From the NCBI GenBank assembly GCA_031289615.1, contig JAITPD010000049.1, positions 1 to 59,989 of the forward strand: a DNA stretch of 59,989 bases, written 5' to 3'. This stretch comes from Lactobacillaceae bacterium. Lineage in GTDB: Bacteria > Bacillota > Bacilli > Lactobacillales > Lactobacillaceae. A program made the position numbers and the translations under genes. Shown in pieces: positions 45,688 to 54,944 of this stretch; position 1 is the stretch's first letter, and each line of letters opens with the position of its first letter. The notes below the pieces were generated by a model that saw only the letters and a program-made list of their open reading frames with translations, was not told the origin of the DNA and did not search any database.

Positions 45688-48600
45688 AGAGCAACAGCAG
45701 GCAATTAAAGATCGGAATTTAAATATTTTAGTGTCTGCCTCAGCTGGTTCGGGAAAAACGCGGGTCTTGGTTGAACGCGTGCTTCAGCGTTTGTTGGCCG
45801 GCGATAATGTTGACGAATTCTTGATCGTTACCTTTACAGAAGCTGCTGCGGCAGAAATGCGCGAACGGCTTGAAAATGAGATTCGAAAGGCTACGGTTAA
45901 CGAAGAAGGAGCACAACGGCAACATTTATTACGGCAACTTCGGCTGATTAAGCTTGCTAATATTTCAACGTTACATGCCTTTGCAATGCGGTTAATTGAG
46001 CAATATCATTATGCGATTGACTTGGATCCGCAGTTTCGACTTTCTGACACTGCTGAACAAAAGCTCACAATGATGCAGATTTTCGATGAGGTGCTAGAAC
46101 AGCAATATAACGATGATGAAGGTGAATTTACCACGTTTGCCAAGCAGTTTATTGATAAAAACGGTGGAGATACTCCATTACAAACGGCAGTGTTTAAGTT
46201 ATTTGATTTTGCAATGGCGCGTCCAGATACAGATGAATGGCTTGCTCAGTTGGGTTCTAAATATGAATCTACAGGTGATTTTGCTGAGTCAAAGGCGTAT
46301 TTGGAAGAATTAGTTCCGCAACTTCGCCAACAGTTAACCGCTTTGATTGATCAACATCGGCAAGTCATTGACCTTGTACCGGCTGCAGATGATGATGTTT
46401 CAAAGAATCGGCTGAAAGATTTGGAAGATGAAGTTCAGGGTTATCGCAATATCCTAAATGCTTTGCAAACAGGGCTAGCTTGGCAACAGTTGCGCAAGCT
46501 TTTCTTTCAAGTTGAAATGACGCCATGGAATGCCAAGGGCCGGGTCGCCAAAAAAGATTGGGATCCCGAAATTAAAACTGCTTGGGGTCAAGTGAAAGAC
46601 GCGCGTAACGACAACAACACGCATTTTAAGGACATGGCAAAGAACTTTTTTGTTCTAGATGAAGTTGGCCTAACGACGGCGATCAAAGGTGCACAGCAAA
46701 GTATCGAACAACTTGTTAAGCTAACGAATCAATTCCGCTCTGCCTATTTGGCCGAGAAAATTCACCGCAAAGTTTTTGATTTCAATGACTTGGAACACTT
46801 TGCACTAGCGATTGTTTCAAAGCCAGCAATTGCAGAACAGCTGCGCGCGCATTATGTTGAAATCATGGTGGACGAATATCAAGACACCAATTATTTGCAA
46901 GAAGCGATTGTTCAAGCGATTGCTAAGGAAAATAATGTGTTTCAAGTGGGTGATATTAAGCAGTCGATTTACAAATTCCGACAGGCTGATCCGCAGTTGT
47001 TCGCTACGAAAATGCGTCAATATCCACAGCCGGATGAAAGTAATTCCGAAATGATTACGTTGGCAGAAAATTTCCGTTCGCAACCCAATGTTACAAATTT
47101 CATTAACTATTTATTTATTCAGTTGATGAGTGCTGACTTAGGTGATGTTGATTACGCTGGTCCAGCTAAATTAATTGCAGGAGCCGATTATTATCCTGAA
47201 GAATTACCGCACAAGGCGGATTTTTTGGTGTATTTTAATGACGGATCCGATGATGATGAATCAACAGAAGATGATGGTCCAGAACTCGAAGATGCGACTG
47301 GATTCACCGCAACAACGGGTCAGATTACAATGTTGGGGCAAAAGATTCAGCAACTGATGGCTGAAAAATTTAAGATTTTTGACCGAAAAGCAGGAGTTGA
47401 ACGGCCGATTGAATATGCGGACATTACAATTTTGGTACCGTCACGAGCGCAAAATCCGCAAATTATTGACATTTTCAAACAGTTAGGAATTCCTTTGTTG
47501 GTTAATGATGCTGGTAATTATTTCCAAACAACTGAAATATCGATCGTCATGGACTTGCTAAAAATTATTGATAATCCGCATCAAGATATTCCACTCGCAG
47601 CAGTGCTTCGTTCGCCAATTTATCAAGTCGGCGAGAATGGACTTGCTTTAATTCGCGCACAGGCACTGGAAGCTGATTTTTATACGGCGCTAAAGAAGTT
47701 AGTTGACTCACCTGTGATTCCTGCGGGCGTGGACCAGCAACTTGTTGAGCGGACAACGGAGGCAGTTACACGGCTTGAAAATGATTTGAACGACTTTCGG
47801 CAGTTAGCAGTGCAAAATAAAATTGTAGATTTATTGTGGGCGATTTACAAACGGACTGGCTGGTTGGATTACGTCGGTGGAATGCCATCTGGAAACCAAC
47901 GGCAGGCCAATTTGCATGCTTTGTATGAACGGGCTGCAGCGTATCAAAAGACTAGTTTTACTGGCCTGTACCAATTTAATCATTATATTGAGCAGTTGCA
48001 AAAAAATGATGCCGATGATTTGGGCGAAGCGGATGCCAATGAGGTTTCAGATACAGTTAAGCTGATGACGATTCACGGGTCAAAAGGGCTGGAGTTTCCA
48101 GTTGTGTTCATTTTGAATGCCAGCAAAAAGTTTAATGCTGCAGATGAACGAGGACAAATGCTTTTGGACGCCAAGGCTGGAATTGGGATGCAGTATCTCG
48201 ATTTGGATTATCATTTAAAGCTGACGCCACCGCAATATTTGACGGTGCAAGACGCGATTCATCGGAGTTCGTTTGCTGAACAGTTGCGGGTGTTGTACGT
48301 GGCGCTAACTCGGGCAGAACAACAGATTTTCGTGGTGGGTGCTTATAAGAATCCACAAGACTTCGTGAACAAGTGGCAAGTGTCACAATATGCGGAGGCA
48401 CGTGTGCCAATGTTGCCAGAACAAACTCGTCTGCAAGGGCATTCGTTCATGGATTTGATGGGAATGGCGATTGCTAGGCATCCAAAGTTTTCTGAAACTG
48501 CCAAAACGTTAATGAAAGATTACGGTGTGGAACTTGAAACTCCAGATAGTTTTGAGCCAGAAGTGGCGTTTGATTTTGCAGTCGAATTTAGTTCATCACA

Positions 48601-49432
48601 AGATTTAGTGGTGCTGGGCGATGAAGATGTAAAAGATTTGGCGATGCATCCGATTGAGACAATTGATTCAACGCCACTGACGCTTGATTTGAAGGAAGTC
48701 TTTGAATTTGAATATCCGCACGAAACAGCAACGCATGCCACGGCATATCAGTCAGTTTCGGAAATTAAGAGATTGTTTGAAGATCCGGATCTAATTGCAG
48801 GTCAGCAAGTTGTTGATCGGCGGTTAAAGTCGGATGTCACAGCTGGATTGCGATTTACGAATGATGAACTACGCGAACCAGCATTCTTAACTGAAATGGC
48901 AACTCGGCCAAGTGGAGCGGCGCGGGGAACTGCGACTCATTTGGTGATGCAAAAATTGGACTTAACTCAAGGAACACCAACTCTTGAGACAGTTCAGAAG
49001 CTAATTGAAGCATTGATTGAAGAGGAACTAATCGAGCCGACTTTGGAAAATTTGTTGCCAGTTAAGCAAGTCGTCGAGTTTTTCCAGGGAACGCCTTTGG
49101 GTAAACAAATGGTGCAAAATACGAACGAACTGCAACGGGAAGTACCGTTTTCAATGTTGATGGATGCTAAAAGTTTGTACGCTGATTTTAAGGGTGACGA
49201 GCGCGTATTAGTCCACGGAATCATTGACGGGTATTTCATGGTTGGGGATGAACTGTGGTTGTACGATTATAAGACAGATTATATCGCGCCGGGGGTTGAT
49301 GCCAAGAAGTTTTTGACGGACCGTTATGCAGCACAGTTAAATGTTTACTCTGCGGCATTGACTGCGATGGGTAAGAACAATATTCGCCGCTTCATCATGT
49401 CATTTGGAGCGGATAAGGTGTTTGAAATTTAG
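45674..49432 (+). CDS. rexA: ATP-dependent helicase/nuclease subunit RexA
   Basis: UvrD-type helicase and nuclease of 1252 residues. The N terminus has the Q-motif FTKEQQQAI and Walker A SASAGSGKTRVL near residue 25; motif II is VDEYQDTN, motif VI VALTRAEQQ. The C-terminal nuclease motif is LWLYDYKTDYI followed by AAQLNVYS. ATG 45674 follows a GGCGGGG stretch inside rexB. A strong bidirectional terminator separates it from zwf. Confidence 0.94.
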   Translation: MNFTKEQQQAIKDRNLNILVSASAGSGKTRVLVERVLQRLLAGDNVDEFLIVTFTEAAAAEMRERLENEIRKATVNEEGAQRQHLLRQLRLIKLANISTLHAFAMRLIEQYHYAIDLDPQFRLSDTAEQKLTMMQIFDEVLEQQYNDDEGEFTTFAKQFIDKNGGDTPLQTAVFKLFDFAMARPDTDEWLAQLGSKYESTGDFAESKAYLEELVPQLRQQLTALIDQHRQVIDLVPAADDDVSKNRLKDLEDEVQGYRNILNALQTGLAWQQLRKLFFQVEMTPWNAKGRVAKKDWDPEIKTAWGQVKDARNDNNTHFKDMAKNFFVLDEVGLTTAIKGAQQSIEQLVKLTNQFRSAYLAEKIHRKVFDFNDLEHFALAIVSKPAIAEQLRAHYVEIMVDEYQDTNYLQEAIVQAIAKENNVFQVGDIKQSIYKFRQADPQLFATKMRQYPQPDESNSEMITLAENFRSQPNVTNFINYLFIQLMSADLGDVDYAGPAKLIAGADYYPEELPHKADFLVYFNDGSDDDESTEDDGPELEDATGFTATTGQITMLGQKIQQLMAEKFKIFDRKAGVERPIEYADITILVPSRAQNPQIIDIFKQLGIPLLVNDAGNYFQTTEISIVMDLLKIIDNPHQDIPLAAVLRSPIYQVGENGLALIRAQALEADFYTALKKLVDSPVIPAGVDQQLVERTTEAVTRLENDLNDFRQLAVQNKIVDLLWAIYKRTGWLDYVGGMPSGNQRQANLHALYERAAAYQKTSFTGLYQFNHYIEQLQKNDADDLGEADANEVSDTVKLMTIHGSKGLEFPVVFILNASKKFNAADERGQMLLDAKAGIGMQYLDLDYHLKLTPPQYLTVQDAIHRSSFAEQLRVLYVALTRAEQQIFVVGAYKNPQDFVNKWQVSQYAEARVPMLPEQTRLQGHSFMDLMGMAIARHPKFSETAKTLMKDYGVELETPDSFEPEVAFDFAVEFSSSQDLVVLGDEDVKDLAMHPIETIDSTPLTLDLKEVFEFEYPHETATHATAYQSVSEIKRLFEDPDLIAGQQVVDRRLKSDVTAGLRFTNDELREPAFLTEMATRPSGAARGTATHLVMQKLDLTQGTPTLETVQKLIEALIEEELIEPTLENLLPVKQVVEFFQGTPLGKQMVQNTNELQREVPFSMLMDAKSLYADFKGDERVLVHGIIDGYFMVGDELWLYDYKTDYIAPGVDAKKFLTDRYAAQLNVYSAALTAMGKNNIRRFIMSFGADKVFEI

Positions 49433-49443
49433 TTTTATGTACG

Positions 49444-49481
49444 AAAAAACGCTTGCGACAATCTTTGCCGAAAGCGTTTTT
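49444..49481. terminator. Bidirectional terminator between rexA and zwf
   Basis: AAAAAACGCTT and AAGCGTTTTT pair around 17 bases, with A and T tracts on either side, serving both converging genes. Confidence 0.85.
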
Positions 49482-49492
49482 GTTTGTTCTAA

Positions 49493-50953
49493 TTACTTGT
49501 AAATCCAGTGGTTACCATCTTCTGCCAACATGTCATCAGAAGCCTTTGGTCCCATTGTTCCAGAAATGTAGTTCGGGAATTCTTCGTGCTCTGCATCCCA
49601 AGCTTCTTGGATCGCGTCAACGAACTTCCATGAAATTCCAACACCGTTCCAGTCAGCGAAGTTTGATCCGTCACCATTCATTGCATCATGAATCATGCGT
49701 TCGTATGGCTCAGGAGTACGCTCCATATCAAGGTATGAAACTTGCCACTTCATAGTATCAACACGTGTTTGGAAGTTTGAAGTAGTGTCCTTAGCGTTGA
49801 TGCGGAATTCGATTCCACCCTTAGGATCAATCAAAATTGAAAGAACAGGATTTTCTAGTTCAATATCATCTCCGAAAATGCTCAAGCCCTTCTTAAAGAC
49901 CACGTCAACTCGGGTTTGCTTTGACTTCAAGCGCTTTCCAGTTCGGATGTAGAATGGAACACCATCCCAGCGCGCTGAACGGAACTTCAAGCGACCAGCA
50001 ACGAATGTGTCATTTTGTGAACCATCTGGCACACCATCTTCGTCCAGGTACTTGATCTGCGTTCCATCAATGTTTTCACCATACTGACCACGCACAAAGT
50101 TTTGCTTAACTTCTTCAGCATTGTAAATATGAAGTGAGTTGAACGCCACGTTCTTAGCAGCCCGGATGTCCTTGTCAGTAAATGACGCAGGCTTTTCCAT
50201 GGCGAGCCAACCAACAATTTGCATCGTGTGGTTTTGAATCATATCACGAAGCGCACCAGCATCATCGTAATAACCAGCACGTTCTTCAACACCAAGCACT
50301 TCAGAAAGCGTCACTTGAATGTTTTGGATGTAGTCTTTATTCCATGCTGCATCAAACAATGGATTTCCGAAACGAACTGACGCAATATTTTGCACCATTT
50401 CTTTACCAAGATAGTGATCAATTCGGAAAATTTGGTTTTCGTCAAAGACTTCGTGTAATTGATTGTTCAACTCTTCGGCAGTTTCATAGCTAACACCAAA
50501 TGGCTTTTCGATCATCAAACGGTTAAATTCACCATTATCAGTAGTCAAACCTTCGCTCTTCAAGAAGCCAGCAATGGTTCCAAAGAAACGAGGAGCAACT
50601 GACATGTAGAAAATTCGGTTCCCCTGCAAGCCGTATTGCGCATCAAGTTCGTTGTTTAACTTGAGCATTTCTTGATAACCATCTGCATTTCCAACGTCAA
50701 GCTTGATATAGCGGAAATGTGAAATGAATTCCTTGGCGTTATCTTCGTCTTCAACAACGTGGTTAATTGATTCACGAACCATGTCTGCGAATTCTGCGGC
50801 AGTTAAATCAGCACGTGAAGTTCCCACGATTGCAAAATGTTCTTGCAAGAATCCCTTTTTATAAAGGTTGTAAACGGAAGGGTAGAGCTTACGTTTTGCA
50901 AGGTCACCGGTTCCACCGAAAAATGTTAACAAAGTTGTGATTTCTTGAGGCAT
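49493..50953 (-). CDS. zwf: Glucose-6-phosphate dehydrogenase
   Basis: First enzyme of the 6-phosphogluconate/phosphoketolase route, oxidising glucose-6-phosphate to the lactone with NAD(P)+. It has 486 residues. The coenzyme loop is FFGGTGDLAKRKLYP near residue 13 and the substrate-site block RIDHYLGKEMVQN near 178. The coding strand has highly biased codons, which suggests strong expression. AAAGGAG precedes the ATG. Its position as an isolated gene beside glpK fits heterofermentative metabolism. Confidence 0.96.
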   Translation of the reverse strand: MPQEITTLLTFFGGTGDLAKRKLYPSVYNLYKKGFLQEHFAIVGTSRADLTAAEFADMVRESINHVVEDEDNAKEFISHFRYIKLDVGNADGYQEMLKLNNELDAQYGLQGNRIFYMSVAPRFFGTIAGFLKSEGLTTDNGEFNRLMIEKPFGVSYETAEELNNQLHEVFDENQIFRIDHYLGKEMVQNIASVRFGNPLFDAAWNKDYIQNIQVTLSEVLGVEERAGYYDDAGALRDMIQNHTMQIVGWLAMEKPASFTDKDIRAAKNVAFNSLHIYNAEEVKQNFVRGQYGENIDGTQIKYLDEDGVPDGSQNDTFVAGRLKFRSARWDGVPFYIRTGKRLKSKQTRVDVVFKKGLSIFGDDIELENPVLSILIDPKGGIEFRINAKDTTSNFQTRVDTMKWQVSYLDMERTPEPYERMIHDAMNGDGSNFADWNGVGISWKFVDAIQEAWDAEHEEFPNYISGTMGPKASDDMLAEDGNHWIYK

Positions 50954-51020
50954 GGTATTTACTCCTTTTTTAGTTAGCTAAATTTCTGGGTTAGTCCAAA
51001 AACGTAACTCATTTAACTAG

Positions 51021-51029
51021 ATTATAGCA
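51021..51029 (-). promoter_or_regulatory. Extended -10 promoter of zwf
   Basis: On the minus strand TGC precedes a perfect TATAAT. It lies 68 bases upstream of the zwf start. Confidence 0.6.
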
Positions 51030-51033
51030 AATT

Positions 51034-51060
51034 TTACACAAAAATGCTTGGATTGTGTAA
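51034..51060 (-). terminator. Perfect hairpin between glpK and zwf
   Basis: TTACACAA and TTGTGTAA are perfectly paired eight-base arms around 11 bases. It starts 10 bases after the glpK stop and covers the position of the zwf -35, with a poor T-run. It may be a weak glpK terminator or an operator for zwf. Confidence 0.5.
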
Positions 51061-51070
51061 GTTATTTACA

Positions 51071-52585
51071 TTAAGCGTTTTCATCTGCGAAATAACGGGT
51101 TGCAGCAATTGCGTTCTGCCAGCCGTTTTTAAGGTATTTACGGTGTTCTTCACTCATAGTTGGGACAAATGTGCGTCCTTGGCTAGTTAGCTCGGCGAGG
51201 TCATCTAAAGAATCCCAGTAACCAACTGCTAATCCGGCGAGGAATGCGACACCAAGCGGAGTAGTGTCTTCATGCATTGAGCGTTCGATTGTTAAACCGG
51301 TAATGTCAGCTTGAAACTGCATCAGATACGGATTTCGTGAAACAGAGCCATCGACTTTAAGCGCTGCAATTTTGTTACCAGTATCCTCTTTCATGATTCT
51401 GAGAATATCGGCTGTTTGGTAGGCGATGGATTGCAGAGTAGCTTTGATGAAGTCAGCTTTGTTTGTACCACGTGTAATTCCAAAGACAGCGCCACGTGCT
51501 TGTGGATCCCAATATGGTGCGCCCAGTCCGGAGAATGATGGAACCACATAGAGTTCATCATTACTGGTTGATTGTTGCGCTTCTTCAAAAGAATCTGTGA
51601 CTTCTTCAATCAGATCCAGGCCATCATTGAGCCATTGAATTGCCGAACCAGCTGCAAAGACAGAACCTTCGAGTGCATACACTGGTTGGTCGTCAATTTG
51701 ATAAGCAATTGTTGTGACCAAGTCATGATTTGAATTAATGAGCTTGTTGCCGGTATTTAGTAGCAAGAATGCGCCGGACCCGTACGTACTCTTGACAGTT
51801 CCTGGTTTAAAGCCAAGTTGTCCAATCAGACCTGCATTTTGATCACCTATCACGGCGGTAATTGGTATTTCTGAACCAAAGAATTGCATTGGATGGGTCA
51901 TTGCAATCGGCCCATTTGAACGAGTCACCCTCGGCAACATCGTTTTTGGAATGTTGAAGAGAGCTAGTAGTTCGTCATCCCATTCTTGCGTGTGAATGTT
52001 GAACAGCATTGTCCGAGAGGCATTTGAAATGTCAGTAAGATGTTCTCGGTGATCGGTCAAGTTCCAAACCAACCAACTATCGACGGTTCCAAACAGCAAA
52101 TTCCCTTTTTCGGCTTCAGCTTGAGCGCCTTCTACATGGCCTAAAATCCAACGAATCTTAGTTGCTGAAAAATATGCACTAATCGGAAGACCGGTTTTTT
52201 CGTGAATCATTTGCGTGTGACCAGCATTGGCAGTCGCAGTGGCAATTGATTGAGACTGTGTTGATGACCAGATGACAGCATTGTAAATCGGCTGACCGGT
52301 TTCTTTATTCCAAATAATCGTCGTCTCACGCTGGCTCGCGATTCCAATTCCCTTGATCGAATCAGCACGAATTCCGGCTTCAATCATTGTTTCGGTAATT
52401 GCAGTTTGAGCCGTTCGCCAAATATCGTTAGCCGCTTGCTCGACCCAGCCAGTATGAGGTTGGATTGGCGTCATTGGAATTGAAGTTGAGGCAACACGGC
52501 GGGCATTTTTATTGAAAATTACGGCACGGGTCCCAGTCGTACCTTGATCAATAGCTAAAATATATTCAGGATGAGAAATTGCCAT
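51071..52585 (-). CDS. glpK: Glycerol kinase
   Basis: Phosphorylates glycerol to glycerol-3-phosphate. It has 504 residues of the FGGY family; the ATP loop is IDQGTTGTRAVIF near residue 12, GIASQRETTIIWNK near 80, and the FGGY-like C-terminal GVAFLAGLAVGYW. In Gram-positive relatives a His in YHFYG is activated by phospho-HPr; here that place reads PMQFFG, so the His appears to be Gln. AAAGGAG precedes the ATG. No glpF or glpD is adjacent. A cre-like site lies upstream. Confidence 0.94.
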   Translation of the reverse strand: MAISHPEYILAIDQGTTGTRAVIFNKNARRVASTSIPMTPIQPHTGWVEQAANDIWRTAQTAITETMIEAGIRADSIKGIGIASQRETTIIWNKETGQPIYNAVIWSSTQSQSIATATANAGHTQMIHEKTGLPISAYFSATKIRWILGHVEGAQAEAEKGNLLFGTVDSWLVWNLTDHREHLTDISNASRTMLFNIHTQEWDDELLALFNIPKTMLPRVTRSNGPIAMTHPMQFFGSEIPITAVIGDQNAGLIGQLGFKPGTVKSTYGSGAFLLLNTGNKLINSNHDLVTTIAYQIDDQPVYALEGSVFAAGSAIQWLNDGLDLIEEVTDSFEEAQQSTSNDELYVVPSFSGLGAPYWDPQARGAVFGITRGTNKADFIKATLQSIAYQTADILRIMKEDTGNKIAALKVDGSVSRNPYLMQFQADITGLTIERSMHEDTTPLGVAFLAGLAVGYWDSLDDLAELTSQGRTFVPTMSEEHRKYLKNGWQNAIAATRYFADENA

Positions 52586-52630
52586 TTTTGCTCCTTTGCT
52601 AATTCGTTAAATCAGACCGCCAACAAAATT

Positions 52631-52644
52631 TGTAAGCGTTTTAT
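52631..52644 (-). promoter_or_regulatory. cre-like site upstream of glpK
   Basis: TGTAAGCGTTTTAT matches the catabolite-response consensus TGNAANCGNTNNCA at all but the last two fixed positions and overlaps a TATAAA hexamer on the minus strand. Repression by CcpA on preferred sugars is inferred. Confidence 0.45.
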
Positions 52645-52678
52645 ACTAATACTAGTATACCAATTTTTCCGATTGTGC

Positions 52679-52684
52679 TAAACT
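52679..52684 (+). promoter_or_regulatory. Extended -10 promoter of the MFS transporter
   Basis: TGC precedes TAAACT (52679-52684) with no good -35, 45 bases before the start codon. Confidence 0.4.
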
Positions 52685-52729
52685 TTCTTCTATAAAGTAA
52701 AACGTTGTATTTATAAATGGGAGCATTTT

Positions 52730-53932
52730 ATGGAAATTCAGAATTCGAGTGATGAGGTCGGGTCCAAACCGCGCCACGTTGAAATAAAGCCTTGGGTCCT
52801 ATATTTGGGGACGTTGTTACAGAGTGCCGGTGCTGCGATGCTTTGGCCGATTACAACTTTGTATATGCATAATACGTTGCATGAATCGCTAACTATCGCT
52901 GGTTTCGTCTTGATGGCGGTGTCAGGTGCAATGATGGTTGGTGGCTATTTAGGTGGGTACTTATTTGACCGCTGGAATCCCTTCAAGGCTTTAATCATCG
53001 CAATAGTTGTCGCAACTGCCACACTGGGTGCAATTACCTTGTTCCATCAATGGCCGTTGTTTGCAATCTTGATGCTCGTGATTGGCTTGGCTGATGGTGT
53101 TTTGTACACATTGCTGAGTTCTTATGCTTCAACAATTCAATCAATTGATTCGCGCCGTGTCTTTAATATGAATTATATGTTCATGAATGTCGGGGTTGTG
53201 ATTGGAACGGTTGGCGTCGGGCTGCTGTACGACTATGGTGTGACATGGGTCTTTGGTAGCGCATTTGTCTTGTATCTTATTTTTCTAATTCTGGCCTATT
53301 TTAAATTTAAGGTGGTTGGATTGGCCAAACAAGCTGCAAAGGCTGCAGCAAAGGCCGATCGCAGTAATTTCAAAACGCCTAAGCTGGTTTACGCATTGCT
53401 AGGGCTGACATTTTCAATTTATTTTGGCTACGTATTATGGGAAAGCGTTGTTGCCACTCATATGACGGATTTGGGATTATCGATTCAGGATTATTCCTCA
53501 TTGTGGACGATTAATGGCGTTGTTTTAATTATTGGGCAAAGTATTTTAAATAAATACGCAGAACGCATTAAATTCAAAACTAGCGTAATTGGAGGCGGAA
53601 TACTGTTTGCGCTATCGTTTTTGTTTTTGATAACTGCACAGACATACGTGGCGTTTTTGGGAGCGTTTATGATTTTGACAGTTGGTGAAATGCTCGCCGC
53701 ACCACAAATTCCGGCATGGATTGCTAAAATTAGTGATCCAAATGCGCAGGGACATGCACAGGGACAAGTTATGATGGTGACTTCATTTGGTAGGGCTTTG
53801 GGGCCATTGTTTGGTGGATTTATGATTGACGCAGCGGGTTACAAAAGCCTGTTTGCAACGGTTTTTGGCGTGATGGTGCTGTTTGTGGCGATTTCGTGGG
53901 TCTCTTCGTTGCGTTATCGAATTGGTAAATGA
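52730..53932 (+). CDS. MFS drug-efflux-type transporter
   Basis: Proton-driven membrane transporter of 400 residues with about twelve helices. The first cytosolic loop has GGYLGGYLFDRWNPFKAL near residue 80, which is the MFS motif A region. The central loop is basic and Ala-rich (AKQAAKAAAKADRS). It resembles multidrug-type MFS proteins; the substrate is unknown. GGGAG precedes the ATG. It is divergent from glpK and unrelated to it in sequence. Confidence 0.8.
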   Translation: MEIQNSSDEVGSKPRHVEIKPWVLYLGTLLQSAGAAMLWPITTLYMHNTLHESLTIAGFVLMAVSGAMMVGGYLGGYLFDRWNPFKALIIAIVVATATLGAITLFHQWPLFAILMLVIGLADGVLYTLLSSYASTIQSIDSRRVFNMNYMFMNVGVVIGTVGVGLLYDYGVTWVFGSAFVLYLIFLILAYFKFKVVGLAKQAAKAAAKADRSNFKTPKLVYALLGLTFSIYFGYVLWESVVATHMTDLGLSIQDYSSLWTINGVVLIIGQSILNKYAERIKFKTSVIGGGILFALSFLFLITAQTYVAFLGAFMILTVGEMLAAPQIPAWIAKISDPNAQGHAQGQVMMVTSFGRALGPLFGGFMIDAAGYKSLFATVFGVMVLFVAISWVSSLRYRIGK

Positions 53933-53959
53933 CCAGGGTGGGTAATGCTTATAATTCCA

Positions 53960-53985
53960 CCAGTAAATAGTCCGTGTTTTACTGG
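53960..53985 (+). terminator. Possible terminator after the MFS gene
   Basis: CCAGTAAA and TTTACTGG pair perfectly around ten bases. No proper T-run follows (ATTATTAG), so termination may be weak. Confidence 0.4.
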
Positions 53986-54007
53986 ATTATTAGCTGAAAA
54001 AGTTGAA

Positions 54008-54054
54008 CGTTCGTGTTATTATAAATGTATATAATACTAAAAAATACGAACAAT
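54008..54054. promoter_or_regulatory. Pair of PurBox-like sites around the purR promoter
   Basis: AAATACGAACAAT (54042-54054) matches the Firmicute PurBox AWWWCCGAACWWT at all but one position. A second, weaker, opposite-facing copy (CACGAAC on the minus strand) covers 54009-54015. A TATAAT lies between them at 54030-54035. The arrangement fits autoregulation by PurR. Confidence 0.6.
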
Positions 54055-54068
54055 GAAGGTGAAATGAT

Positions 54069-54926
54069 ATGAAAACTCGTCGTAGTGATCGCTTAGTAGA
54101 TATGACTCGTTATCTTATGGAACACCCCCGAACTTTGGTATCTTTAACCAAGTTTGCAAATCTTTATGAATCAGCGAAGTCTTCTATCTCAGAAGATTTG
54201 GCAATTTTAAAGCGCACTTTCTCAGAACGTGGAGTTGGTCTGTTGGAAACAATTCCGGGAGCTGCTGGTGGTGCCAAGTTTACGCCGTTTATGTCAAAAG
54301 AAGACGCTGAAACATTTGTGGCGTCATTAGTAAATGAAATTAAGGATGAAACTCGTGTGTTGCCAGGTGGTTATGTTTATCTTTCTGACTTGCTTGGTCA
54401 GCCATGGGTTTTGCAAAAGGTTGGCCGCTTGATTGCAACTCAATATTTAAATGAACCAATTGACGCAGTTATGACAGCCGCAACCAAGGGTGTGCCAGTC
54501 GCGCAAGCAGTTGCCGACTCACTCAATGTGCCATTCGTGATTGTGCGAAATGATACAAAGGTGACTGAGGGACCAACAATGTCCGTTAATTACGTGACAG
54601 GTCAGTCAAAGCGTCTTGAAAAAATGGAATTGTCACGGCGTTCTTTGCCAATGGGTTCACGGGTTCTGATTGTGGATGATTTCATGAAAGCTGGCGGAAC
54701 TATTCGCGGGATGGCTTCATTGGTCAAGGAATTTGAAGGAAATGTCGTTGGTGTCGCTGTCGTTGTTGAAGGCGAAGTTGAGCACCGCGTGATTGATAAA
54801 TATACTTCTTTGGTGCATGTTAAGACCAATAAAGAAGGCGGATTACTTGACGTTCGCGAAGGTAATTTTGCAAAAGAAGTGTACACTGCTGGTAGTGTGG
54901 CTGGAAAAATTGAAAAAAGTCTTTAA
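54069..54926 (+). CDS. purR: Purine operon repressor PurR
   Basis: DNA-binding repressor released by PRPP. It has 285 residues: an N-terminal winged-helix domain (about 1-75, LTKFANLYESAKSSISEDL) and a phosphoribosyltransferase-fold domain with the PRPP motif VLIVDDFMKAGGT near residue 200. The gene comes directly before glmU and close to prs, a common order in Firmicutes that links purine control to PRPP supply. GAAGGTGA precedes the ATG. Confidence 0.94.
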   Translation: MKTRRSDRLVDMTRYLMEHPRTLVSLTKFANLYESAKSSISEDLAILKRTFSERGVGLLETIPGAAGGAKFTPFMSKEDAETFVASLVNEIKDETRVLPGGYVYLSDLLGQPWVLQKVGRLIATQYLNEPIDAVMTAATKGVPVAQAVADSLNVPFVIVRNDTKVTEGPTMSVNYVTGQSKRLEKMELSRRSLPMGSRVLIVDDFMKAGGTIRGMASLVKEFEGNVVGVAVVVEGEVEHRVIDKYTSLVHVKTNKEGGLLDVREGNFAKEVYTAGSVAGKIEKSL

Positions 54927-54944
54927 AAGCGAGGGTGATTGATA

